This document shows, piece by piece, positions 49,993 through 60,283 of a stretch of DNA of 64,000 bases (the first letter of the stretch is position 1; each line of letters opens with the position of its first letter). Made by a program: the position numbers and the translations under genes. The stretch spans positions 48,376,569 through 48,440,568 of the forward strand of contig OZ021723.1 of the NCBI GenBank assembly GCA_963978545.1. The letters are read 5' to 3'. This DNA comes from Linyphia triangularis. Lineage: Eukaryota > Arthropoda > Arachnida > Araneae > Linyphiidae. The notes below the pieces were generated by a model. The model did no database searches. It was not told the origin of the DNA and saw nothing but the letters and a program-made list of their open reading frames with translations.

Positions 49993-50193
49993 GACCAAGT
50001 TACGCAATGGACACTGGTTGTTCCTCTTCCGCCTGTGCGCTATGGGCGGCAGTCAACGATATCCGAGAACAGCGAATTGAAGCTGCGATAGTGAATGCGG
50101 CTCAGATAGACTTGGATCCACGTATTACTGCAGCCTACATCAAACACGGAGTACAGTCTACTACTGGAAATAATATACCATTCGATGCAAGTA
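49993..50193 (+). CDS. Fatty acid synthase-like, exon 4 (KS active-site cysteine)
   Basis: Acceptor TTCCTTTTCTAG, donor GTAAGT at 50194, 201 bp, phase 1 on both sides. It encodes GPSYAMDTGCSSSACALWAA, then QRIEAAIVNAAQIDLDPRIT and NNIPFDAS. Cys at residue 174 (counting from the Met at 36311) in DTGCSSS is the acyl-accepting nucleophile of the KS. The usual family sequence is DTACSSS, so the Ala before Cys is Gly here. The catalytic cysteine, oxyanion context and surrounding small residues are intact. The two catalytic histidines lie in exons not found in the window. Confidence 0.95.
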
Positions 50194-50984
50194 GTAAGTT
50201 ATATTTTACAATTGCATTAAATTAAGTTTCCAATTGGTGGAGATAGGTATGAAACTGTCACTAACCATAAAACTAATAGAAGGTAGAGCCCTAATCCAAG
50301 ATGCATAGAACATTCTCAAAATAAAGAACATGTGAAAATCGATATTTGCTACTACATTAGAAATTTTGGTAACAAGGAATGCAGCTATGAACAATCATTG
50401 TAGAATAACATTTTAAAAAGAGCAATTTAGAGTGGAAATGTACTCTCTCCGTTCTTGTGGTGGATAGGAGTCAGGGATCTCACTTGCGTGGTCTTTTAAT
50501 CAACGACGAACAGGAATCGACGACAACTTCACTTTGACACTCGGACAGACCAATTCGTTTTTCCGCCTTCCTCAAAAGACAAAAAAAAAATCATCATAGA
50601 AATCGAATTTTATTCAGCTATTGGATCACGTATTAAAACATACGGAAGAAAATGTTACGTCTTGATCTTGGTATAAGTCAAGAATTTAACTGGGCGCTAA
50701 CAATTTCTAATATTGACAGACCAATTATTAGGATGAATTTTCTTACCTATTACAATCTGTTAATGGACTAAAAAAATAACAGACTCATCAATGGAATTAC
50801 TTAACTATCTGCTAATTGCCTACAATACTATAATCCAATTACAACGACATTGGATACTGGACATTGAACATTTATGAAAATGTACTTTAAGATTTTTCCG
50901 ATTTGATTCGACCTAGCACAATGAATATAAAGATTTAAAAAAATACAAAATTTAGGCATTTAATTGAAACAAAAAATCCCGCGG
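50194..50984 (+). other. Fatty acid synthase-like intron 4, first part
   Basis: No exon supported. A slightly GC-richer stretch at 50440-50580 may be element remnant but is unrecognised. Confidence 0.4.
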
Positions 50985-52410
50985 TATTTGCTAGGTACCG
51001 AAGATTGCCAGTTGAAAAGTTAAGAGTAGCCAAGAAAGAATTTGAATATACGCTATAAGAAGACCTTGCAGACCATCCAGGAGCATCTGGTCCAGCCCAC
51101 TTCACTTTGCTTCCAAAAATTCGGATGACAGAATATGTGTTTATGAAGATGCAGTAAATGCCATTACAGTACATGATGACATTCGGTCTTCACAATAATG
51201 CACAATCATTCCAATGAACCATTTACCAGGTTTTTGATCGAGGACTGTATTTCATCTTATCCTATATGATTCACATTATCACTTAAATGCTTCCCTAAAT
51301 GAAGAAACACACCGATAACACCTACTAGTTACTTTCCAAATGTTAAAAACTGATGGTCTGTTTATCAAGCTATCAAAGTATGCTTTTGAGGTAAATAAAA
51401 TACAATTACATAAGTATGACATTTCTACAGGTGTTCTCCAACCCTTCCCTTTCGAAGTCAACGCAATAGATACATTTATTAGACCCCATCATGTTATCAG
51501 TTTATTGAAGATATCTGGGAATGGTACAGTTTTACGCCTTTTACATTTCTAATGTAGCTCAAATTCGGAAACCCTTAATAAACATGTTGAATGAGCACGT
51601 GAATAACACCAAAGTTTCTGAAATATTGGGACATCTCTACTGCTCATATACGTCCCAAAATATCTTACTGAGAAGCTATATTTTCAGTTCACTACTTCTT
51701 TCACCTTAAAATGCGACCAATCACCAAATTAGTTTTGGTGCGGTCTTTATGCCCCAATATGTAGAAAGATTATTAAACATGGGCTCTAGCTCCAAAAACT
51801 CAACCTTATACTAGGTCAGCTTTAGCAGAATTTACTTAGACATAGTAGGACCTTTGTATGTCAAGGACACATATATTTGTATTAACCATGGTCAACAAAT
51901 TATCCCAATGTGTGGGAAAAACGTCGATAGATACTTATTCTGTAGATAAAATCATTCAATCCATGATAATGATTTGGTTCTCACATTTGGAATTCAAAGT
52001 CTCACTCGTATAACCACTGAACAAGGCAGACCATTGGAGATACGCCTCTTTTGGTCGTTTTGACATCAACAGTTTTGGCTTTAAATCTTTTACAACAAAA
52101 GCATATTTTCATAAAGACAAAGGTATTATTGATTCCCAGCACCGTTCTCTGAAAACAGAAGTTAGTGCCATTTATTACCTTTTTCTAACCATCTCTCTGG
52201 ATAGAAGCCCTACACCTACTGTTATTATGCAATAAAAGCAGTAAACGACCTCCGAAATGCACTAAGAGACCGGAGTTGCTCTTCAGTCGAAATGATACAC
52301 GATTTTGCCTATCTAAAAAATTCACAAGTTATTCACCAACTATGGCCCAAATCAATGCCCGTACTCTTCAGCTAACTTTTGAGCACTACTTATACCAACG
52401 ATAGACCATA
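50985..52410 (+). pseudogene. Decayed Ty3/gypsy pol (RT to integrase)
   Basis: A second gypsy pol, collinear but full of stops and frameshifts. From about 50990, FARYRRLPVEKLRVAKKEFE matches the entry to the reverse transcriptase. Then come SSWSSPLHFASK, LFIKLSKYAFEVNKIQ and YISNVAQIRKPLINMLNEHV (RT end and RNase H linker). Integrase-like LDIVGPLYVK is near 51840, with IIDSQHRSLKTEV near 52120 marking the region of the catalytic Glu. Different parts are in all three frames. No LTRs were identified. It is clearly older than the element at 42735-49489. Confidence 0.85.
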
Positions 52411-52424
52411 TTAGAAAGTATGAT

Positions 52425-54311
52425 CCCCCCAAAAAAAAACTTTTGAAAAGTAGAAAAGCCGTCAAACTCAAAAAAACTTTCTTGCAATAAAAAAATCATA
52501 AACATGATGAAAATTTTCAGCTACAAACACAGTGATATCAAAAAAGGCCAACCTCTGATTACATCTCTTGGTTGTGACTCGCTTAAGAATGTACGCTTAC
52601 TTAGTTTATTTTTGAAATTTAAATTCCTCTCCCATAAAAATTTAGGCTGCTTGAGGTTGGCGCCAGTCATAGGAATTTTAACAATGTTTGCATCTAAACT
52701 AATTTATGGCTGTTTTCAAGAATATTGGAGGAGATATGATTTCATTTGGATGGTTAGGAAATACAAAGTAGTTCAAATTTTCCTGTTCACGTAGATGTAA
52801 TTTTCAAAATAGTATAGAGAAACTGTGCTCAAACGCTAGCATTTGAATCTTTATTAAAAAAAATTTAATTTTAGGAAACTGAAGTGTTTCTGATAAGAAT
52901 TTGTTTGATTGATATATTTGGAAAGTTTTTATTGTGTGGGGGATTTTAAAGGTTAGTGACATGGGCTCCCCCAGGAGGGTGCAAGGAGGTGCACTTGCAA
53001 CCCCCTGGCTCTTGAAAAATTTTTAAAAATGAGGGAAAAGATGTAAATTTCAAGATTAAAAAAAAGCACATATGTTGTTTATACTTTTATGTTAGAGAGC
53101 ATTTTTTGTTTGTCTTTTGTTTTTTTCCAACGTCGTTTATATAGCTACTTGCGTGACGATTTTCTGGGGCTTGTTGTTTATAATTATTAGAGGCTGATGA
53201 GTAGAAGTATTTATTCCCTTTATTGTATAATCATTTCATGTGTAGTTCTCAAAATTCTAGGAAAATGTTTTGTTTTTTAAGTCATCAGATATACTTATCT
53301 TGAAATCTAATTTTAGAATTCCATTGAACATATTCCAATACTGCCTTCGTGTTTCATTTAAAAAAAAAAAAAAAAAAAAAATTTCATTATATCTGAAACT
53401 TGGAAGAAGTAAAAAAAAATTACTTTTCTATAGTTCCTCTGTTCTAGACACTGTCTCTTGAATGCCGTGAGATCTAGTTGGATGATAAAAAAATCGTTAA
53501 AAATATATATTTTAATATTTTTACTATTTTGTATTTCTTTCTCTTTAACAGGGTTCCGCTTTCAGAAATACTTACCATGAATTTTAACTACTCTCAAAGA
53601 GTATAATTTATAATTGTTATTCAACATTTCTAAGAAAATTAATGATTTTGATAAGAATCTAGTCTTGCACCACCTTGCAAATATTCCTGAGGGCGCCCCT
53701 GTTACCACAAACACTTTAGTTGCCTACTTAAAAAATTCTTAATACGGATTCAAATGCGAGCGTTTGAGCACAGTTTCTCTATACTATTTAGAAAATTACA
53801 TCTACATGAACATGAAGATTTACACTATTTTATATTTCCTACCCATCCTAATGAAATCATATCTCCTCCAATATTCGTGCAAACAGCCATAAATTAGTTT
53901 AAATGCATTGTTAATATTCCTATGACGGGTGCCAACCTCATACTGCTTGCAACTTTACACTGCTTGAGGTTGGCACACGTCATAGGAATATTAACAATAC
54001 TTGCATTTAAACTAATTTATGGCTGTTTGTGTGGAGGGGTTTTAAAGTTAGTGATTAAGACGGGTGACAACCTCAAGCAGCGTAAATTTTTATGGGAGCG
54101 GAACTTAAATTTAAAAAAATAAACTAAGTAAGCATACATTCTTAAGCGAATCACAACCGAGATCTGTAATCAGAGGTTGGCCATTTTTGATATCACTGTG
54201 TTTTTAGCTGAAAATTTTCATCATGTTTATGATTTTTTTAAGGCAATAAAGTTTTTGTTTTGTTTTTGAGGTTGGTGGTTTTTCTACTTTTCAAAAGTGT
54301 TTTTTGGGGGG
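52425..54311. repeat. Foldback part of copy A
   Basis: The left arm (about 52425-52840) and right arm (about 53730-54311) are inverted repeats sharing TTTTGAAAAGTAGAAAA, ATAAACATGATGAAAATTTT, CACAGTGATATC, GGTTGTGACTCGC and CATTTGAATC-type landmarks. The central 0.9 kb is unrelated AT-rich sequence with an A20 run near 53360. Confidence 0.82.
53881..54027. repeat. Compact palindrome within copy A
   Basis: Arms of about 60 bp (53881-53940 and 53964-54027) around a 23-bp spacer. AAACAGCCATAAATTAGTTT pairs with AAACTAATTTATGGCTGTTT, and CCTATGACGGGTGCCAACCT pairs with AGGTTGGCACACGTCATAGG. It duplicates part of the foldback arm head to head. Confidence 0.9.
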
Positions 54312-55196
54312 ATATCAGGACTTTTTTTAAAACATAGGCGACTTCTATTTTTAGAATTTTCCCCTTTCATCGTTTTTCTCTTTATCCGCGACGCCTTTTC
54401 CATTCTACACCAGGTCACTTACCGGAGTTTCATCATTATCCCTAGCCATACGTATGTCTTGCAATTTCTTCATTCTTCATGGCGAATCGAATGACATCCA
54501 ACATGCTAGAGTTATCTTGAAATAGAACACGCCGGAAGTGGCACCCTCCATGGTACCACTAACAATCATAATTTTTCAAGACAAGTCCAACGACATCCAA
54601 CATGATATATTTATCTTGAAAATTGACAAATCAGATATGATACCACCTATGGTATACCTGGTACCATGAATATTCATAAATCTTCAAGTTGAGTTCAATG
54701 ATATCTTACATGCCATAATCTTTTTGAAAATTGACAAACCGGTTGAATGGGGACGGCAGTAACCATCAAAACCGACCACGAACGAGTAATAGAAACTTGT
54801 GTATGGCAACTCAACCCCAAAACTTAATGGAATATATTGCCATCGACAAAGAGCCTGTCTGCCAAGTTTCAGCTCGATTGGTTAGATTGTACGCACAGCG
54901 ACCTATTTTGGGGCATAATAATGGCTAATATCAGTCCGGGATCTACAGCTTAACGTGGATTCCAATCACGACGAACATCCACACCTAACCCAAGAATCAA
55001 ATCCGGCACCTTTAACATACAAGGTCAGAGCGTTCATCTATGATATTTTTTTTTTATAACTATGCAAAGTTTCGTAAGCACGCTAGAAAACAGTCAATTT
55101 CGACTTTTTCGTTGGAAGTGAAGCTGTGCAGAGAATAGAAACTTACTGTCGTTTCTATATATATAAGGTTGGCGGAAAAACGACCATTTCGTCTGA

Positions 55197-55723
55197 TTTC
55201 GTATCACAAAATTTCAAAGAGTGTTTACACATTTTCATCTTCAAGTACTGTTATACAGTCTTCTTTCAATCTACTTTTCAGTGTTCCTATCCAGTATTGT
55301 AGGGCTATCCCAAATATTCTAATATCGATATCAATGGATAAAAAAGTTTTCCGATCTAATATTAAAACGTGCATATTTGACCATGAAAAACACATGCTCA
55401 TAATCCACAAACAGATTCAGCGCCTTTATTTCAAGAGAAATAAACAAAAAAATTTACTTTAACCAAAACCACTTCATTTCAATTATTTCTATACATAGGG
55501 TCATTTTTACTTTTAATAACTCCTTAAACCTTAGAAAGTTCCGTAACCCTTTACATTTAAGTCAAATAAGTTCTTTGCAAAAAAAAAAAAATTCCCATAA
55601 AAGCCAGGGTAATCAATTAGTAAAAGCTTAAATATAAGCACAACATGAATTAATAATACATTTTGACATCTGAGAGAAATAAGCATAACATATTAACTTA
55701 CAATAGTCTTTCTCTTTTAATAG
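55197..55723 (+). other. End of fatty acid synthase-like intron 4
   Basis: AT-rich. The open frame at 55169-55462 starts inside copy A and shows no domain. It ends in the acceptor CTTTTAATAG. Confidence 0.5.
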
Positions 55724-55846
55724 CGGATGGAATTCTAAGAACTGAAGCTGCGGTAGCTTTATTTATACAGAAGGCATCAGATGCAAGAAGATGTTACGGT
55801 AAAGTAGCATCAATACAGTTTCTAGGATCAGGCCATGTCGTTGAAG
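55724..55846 (+). CDS. Fatty acid synthase-like, exon 5 (KS domain)
   Basis: Acceptor TTTCTCTTTTAATAG, donor GTAAGA at 55847, 123 bp, phase 1 on both sides. It encodes (T)DGILRTEAAVALFIQKASDARRCYGKVASIQFLGSG and HVVEG. FDxxxDGxxRSEAxxxxLLxK is the KS segment after the active-site loop. It joins in frame to exon 4 (NNIPFDAS-T-DGILRTEA). Together exons 1-5 give about 272 residues. The following exon, expected to hold the HGTGT-type catalytic histidine, was not found in the remaining 8 kb. Confidence 0.92.
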
Positions 55847-55951
55847 GTAAGATAAGAAATTAATAAATTTCTCTATACTGTTGTAATACCACCAAAATTT
55901 TAAAATCATATAATAGTTTACCAATTTAAATACCAAAAAAAAAAATTCTTA

Positions 55952-55953
<2 letters not shown>

Positions 55954-55995
<42 letters not shown>
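55954..55995. repeat. Homopolymer T42
   Basis: Uninterrupted run of 42 T about 100 bp after exon 5. Confidence 0.9.
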
Positions 55996-55997
<2 letters not shown>

Positions 55998-56306
55998 GAG
56001 TTACCAAATAATGCTAAGCCTTTTGTTACTAGTATAACTAAAACATGGTGGATTTGCAAATATCTGAAAACTGGCTGCAAAGATTATGTGGTGTATTGAA
56101 ATAGACAGGAGCTATGACTAGAAAAGAAAAGAGGTATTGATCTCAGATCTGCTTATAGGTATTCAATTCAATTTCTAATGCTTGAGAAGACCTTCATATT
56201 ATTAAGAGAAAAAACTGTTACCGATTAATGCTTGACCAAAAAAACTATGATAATGGAGATTACTTTAAAGTTCTTCACGTTTTGGAAAGTTCCGAGTACA
56301 AAAAAA

Positions 56307-56308
<2 letters not shown>

Positions 56309-56338
<30 letters not shown>
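56309..56338. repeat. Homopolymer T30
   Basis: Run of 30 T. The open frames crossing it (56228-56452, 56232-56420, 56275-56484) are artefacts. Confidence 0.85.
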
Positions 56339-56343
<5 letters not shown>

Positions 56344-56379
56344 CTTATGCATCAACTTCAATTTTGTGTGTATGTTGGT

Positions 56380-56880
56380 GCGTAAGTTTGTCATTGCCGG
56401 CCAAATTTGTGCAGGCCTAATTAATTTATTTTCTGTCTTCCAATCAGACTGAAACTTGGCAGATAGATTCGATGTCGATGGCAATGCATTCTATCTAATT
56501 TTGGGGGGATGTCACAGTCACTAAAAGATCGCTTTTATGGGATACTAATAAACCAAATTGCCGTCATCCAATCGCGCTAAAATCGCAATTAACCGACCAT
56601 TGAAGAAATTCTTTCCTATTGCCAAAATTGTTTTAATCAAAATAAATAAAAGATAATAGGGTGTGAATGCATAAAATCTTTATGGGGTGAAGTCCAGTCA
56701 ATTCAAATTTGCGTTACGTAGTAACTCTGTAATTGAACTTATTTTAACCGATCATTGTTAAAACTGTTTCATGTTGCCAAAATTGTTTTGATAAATATAT
56801 AATAAATTTTTTTAAACCTTGGCAAATAGACTCGTTGTGGATGACAATGTATTCAATCAAGTTTTGAGAGCAAAAAAAGA
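56380..56880 (+). repeat. Dispersed repeat related to the 150-bp minisatellite
   Basis: Contains GACTGAAACTTGGCAGATAG and GGCAATGCATTCTATC (the module of 20340-20540), then, at about 56590-56790, TATTGCCAAAATTGTTTT, AAAATAAATAAAAGAT, GGTGTGAATGCATAAA and CCAGTCAATTCAA, which correspond in order to the minisatellite unit at 3142-3890. A second, diverged AAACCTTGGCAAATAGACTC follows at about 56815. This copy shows the minisatellite unit embedded in a longer element. Confidence 0.72.
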
Positions 56881-57647
56881 AGTTAATAATTAGTTCGCAA
56901 TGAATATTTTCTTAGTGGTCAAACTCTAAGAATAAAAGATCAAGAAGTCGGTAATGCATATAGAGGATTCATATTAAAAACTTTGTTTTTATTGGTTATA
57001 CTATTTCTTCTTCCTTTTTAAAAAAGGGACAGTGTGTCATAAATTTCCTGAATAGAATAGCTCCAGAATGAAGTGATATAAGTAATCTAAACGTGGTATA
57101 TAAGTTTCTAGTATCTATAAGGAACTACAACAAGGATTCAAAGTAAGTCAAAATCACGCATTGTTGTACATATCGATAAAAATTTAAGTTTCTAAAGAAA
57201 TTTCTAAACAATTCCACAGGTATTCTTAACATTGTTCGAAATCGTCACCGCAAACCATTTAAAAATTCTCCAAAAGATAGAAAGAAAAAAAAAGAAGAAA
57301 GAAAAAAAGAGAGAAAAAAACATACTTTGCCCGTCAATAGAAACCTTTTCTCAGCAATCAAATTTTCGAGTCACTTGCGCCTAATCTGAAATGAATAAAA
57401 AGATAAACGAGCATCCAATCCTTCTTATTTGGGGCGATTCCTAATATTCACAAATGCTACCGAACACTTCAAAGAAGAAGGACGATAAAAACTGAAAAGA
57501 TAGACAGAAATTAATTAATTTTCTAAGAACATCTAGTGAAAATCTTTTCCCAAAAACAACAAACTTAACGATGAATTGATTGTCGTCTGAAATACTGAAA
57601 AAAGAATAGAAAGACAAGAAATCTTCCCGATTTGGAAAGAACTATAC
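56881..57647 (+). other. Fatty acid synthase-like intron 5 or downstream DNA
   Basis: AT-rich, with a purine-rich (AAAG)n-like stretch at about 57276-57320. No exon supported. Confidence 0.45.
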
Positions 57648-59975
57648 ACTAGGGTGGATCGCACGAATGAAAAAATAAAAAATAAAATTTTAGGTTCATC
57701 ACTGCCGCAAGGGGGATAAAATTTAGGCATATGAGCTTTTTTTTATGGTAAAAAGTCAAAATGATTTTTGTTGAATTGCATTTAATACTTTTAAATGTTT
57801 ATTGGAATGAAAGGACATATTCTAAATGGTTACAAGTAAAAACACTTTAGGTAAAAAGCCTAAAAACCATCAAAATTACAGTGGACGGTAATCACGTTTG
57901 GTGTTGTTAACTGACATGAGATTTCGTGATTCCATGGATTTCTTATAAATCCATCTCTTCTATATGATCTGCAGAAGACAGCAGCAGATGCTTCCGTGAC
58001 TATTTTGACTATTCGTTCAGTAGTTTCAGTGTGGCAGGGAAACCCCTTGTATTGCGGTGTGAATGATTGCTGGGTTTATTATTACTTCTGAAATCATGTC
58101 ATCACTAAATTATTCTATCAGTGGGTGTTCTGTCACAATTTCCCATTTGATCAAGTCCACATAATCTGTCGCACAAAGGTCAAAAACTGGTAAGTTGAAG
58201 ATACGGATGTTATTCGTTGCAATGGTTGGGGTTGCAGCAGACCGTTTGACTTTGAGCGCTTTCGGAATTCTTCGAAGGGCCAATTCCCTTATGTTATTTA
58301 GGATCAGTTCCATGTTTTGTACAGAACCTTCTTTGATACCTGAGTTGACATATACACCTTCATAACCGGTTTTATCACATCTATGTCATTGTAAACGCAT
58401 GACGACAAAAAAAAAAATACGATGTGTTTTCCAATGATTTGCATTCTCCCGGAATTTACAGACATGTGGCTGATTTACTTGGAGCCTGGTTATTTTATCA
58501 GGCTTACGTATTCTTCTATTACGACTTTTCATCTGTTATCTGCCAGTGATAGGGATTTGTCTTTGTGTCCATTGAAGTATAAACTAAACTGGCCATGGTC
58601 ATTATCTTTTACAACTGCCCGAGAGGATACAATGGTTTTTACCTCTGTTCTCTCACGGCGAATTTTACTTCTGTCTACAACGTTCGATACATTGCTTTGT
58701 GAGATAAAGCCCACAACTTGCATTTTTGTCTCCGCTTTCAATGATAGCTTATGGTGCAGAAAAATAAGAATGCTCACAGATCCACCGCTTCCATTCACTT
58801 CCATTATTTAAATTCATTAAACTAAAAGAATCAGTTAGTGGTTTTTTTTTATCTCCTTTTATCGCCTTTGATTCAATTTTCGTATCCCGGTCTTAGTATT
58901 TTGGAGAGTGATTTTCCTATCCAGCGACCCGATTACCATTTTTCTTTCAGTTCGTTAGTCTAATAGAAATTCTCGCTTGTTCATTGGTACAATCCGTTCT
59001 TCCTTACAGCAACAACTTTCAAAGGATTTACTAATACATGTATATAGCATCAAATAGCGCATTCTCTTTCTTTCAGAAAGTGACGATCTGCTTGCGATAG
59101 CTTTCAACGTCTTTTTTGCCTTGTAAGATTTAAGAAGAGAGCAATATTTGACGCGGTATGAATATATTTTTCTCAAAATGCTGTAGTGGTCAATTTTCGG
59201 TATTGGAGTTTGTTTCCAGGTCCTCTTCTACAAGTAATTATACATCTTATTGCAACTTTCTCAACTATTTTACTTGCAACTTCTTCGCCCTTGGAAAAAA
59301 GTGTATATAAATGCACTGTCCCTTGCTTCTGTTCTCTTTTAGAATGCCAACATGCGCACCTTATTAAGTTTTCGTAGGTAGGAAACATATTCGTCAAACA
59401 GCTAGCATATTCACAGTTCGACTCAAATATAGGCCAAATCATGTATTTTCTTAACATCGCTACAGTCAGTACTTGATGTTCGGGTCACATGGTCGGGTCA
59501 TAACCAATTATGGAAGATTCCATAACGTAACGCTTTCGAATTTATGAGAGTGGGAGGATAAAACGAGAAACAGAAAAAAGCTGGAATTGTCTCTCCGTCT
59601 TATAGTAATATTACTGCTCTAAAAAAGGTTGTCAGACTCATTCAGCGATGGTGTAAGGAGGAGGAGTTGGGTCAAAAGTGGTTGCAATGTACATTCTACT
59701 ACAATCTACTCAGTAATTATAATTCTTTTAGTATTTATATTGTAAAAAACAATTATTTTGGATGTAAAATTATCTAACCAAAGTCTAATGCTCCCCTCCT
59801 CCCCCCCCCCCCATTTTTTTTTTTTTTTTTAAACCTAATCCCCTTACGGCAGTATTAAATTTTAAAATAAATTTATTATTATTTTTCTCTTAATCTCCAT
59901 ACCATAGAAAATCTTTTCCCCATAAGCAGGTTATGATTAGCATTTTTTTTACATAGGAGAGCGATTCACCCTACT
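57648..59975 (-). mobile_element. 2.3 kb TIR element with broken minus-strand gene
   Basis: The left end ACTAGGGTGGATCGC and right end (inverted) AGTAGGGTGAATCGC form a 15-bp inverted repeat with two mismatches. ATAC lies directly outside both ends (57644-57647 and 59976-59979), fitting a 4-bp target duplication. Protein-like minus-strand frames lie inside (59457-59173, 59176-58955, 58804-58529, 58313-58110). It is a DNA transposon remnant of unassigned superfamily. Confidence 0.75.
58110..59457 (-). pseudogene. Broken transposon gene, function unknown
   Basis: Four minus-strand frames in order: 59457-59173 (with MFPTYENLIRCACWHSKREQ), 59176-58955, 58804-58529 (MQVVGFISQSNVSNVVDRSK) and 58313-58110 (NNIRELALRRIPKALKVKRS, then DLCATDYVDLIKW). 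Composition is protein-like and unlike surrounding intron. The RELALRRIxKA...ATDYVDLIxW block recalls uncharacterised proteins encoded by arthropod and cnidarian transposons, from memory only. There are frame breaks between all pieces. No catalytic motif can be named. Confidence 0.55.
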
Positions 59976-60283
59976 ATACAGTAAACACACGTGAATGCCT
60001 TTTTTACGTTTATCTATGTGGCTATTGCACAATGTAATTCTTTATTCATAGTTAATTAAAACTTTCTTGAAATGAGATTATACGTAAAACAAAATTTTAC
60101 TCAACCATTTCTATTTATTTTTAAATAAATTGATTGCTAACTTTTACCTTCTGTTGAAGATAATTAGAATATATCGCGATGGAAAAGTGATCTAATTGGA
60201 AAAAGTATATAAAATAATGTCAATCGGGTCACTTTTCACCGGCATTGTATTTTATAAAGAAATTTATGAGCGTGATCTCTATC
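59976..60283 (+). other. AT-rich DNA between elements
   Basis: No gene or element recognised. Confidence 0.4.

Larger units (their letters stand above)
52425..55196 (+). mobile_element. Large dispersed element, copy A
   Basis: Begins with a foldback (52425-54311) whose ends are CCCCCCAAAAAAAAAC and GTGTTTTTTGGGGGG. It continues through ATATCAGGAC, CATCGTTTTTCTCTTTAT, ATGGTACC-rich repeats, CGGCAGTAACCATCAAAACC, AAACTTGTGTATGGCAACTC, AAGTTTCAGCTCGATTGGTT and AAGGTCAGAGCGTTCATC to AAGGTTGGCGGAAAAACGAC. The same sequence is found inverted at 60284-63077. No transposase is recognised. It lies in intron 4 of the fatty acid synthase-like gene. Confidence 0.8.

Noticed and set aside
58422..58811. 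129-codon + strand open frame inside the TIR element
   Set aside because: It overlaps a more protein-like minus-strand frame consistent in order with the other fragments, so the + frame is probably a shadow.
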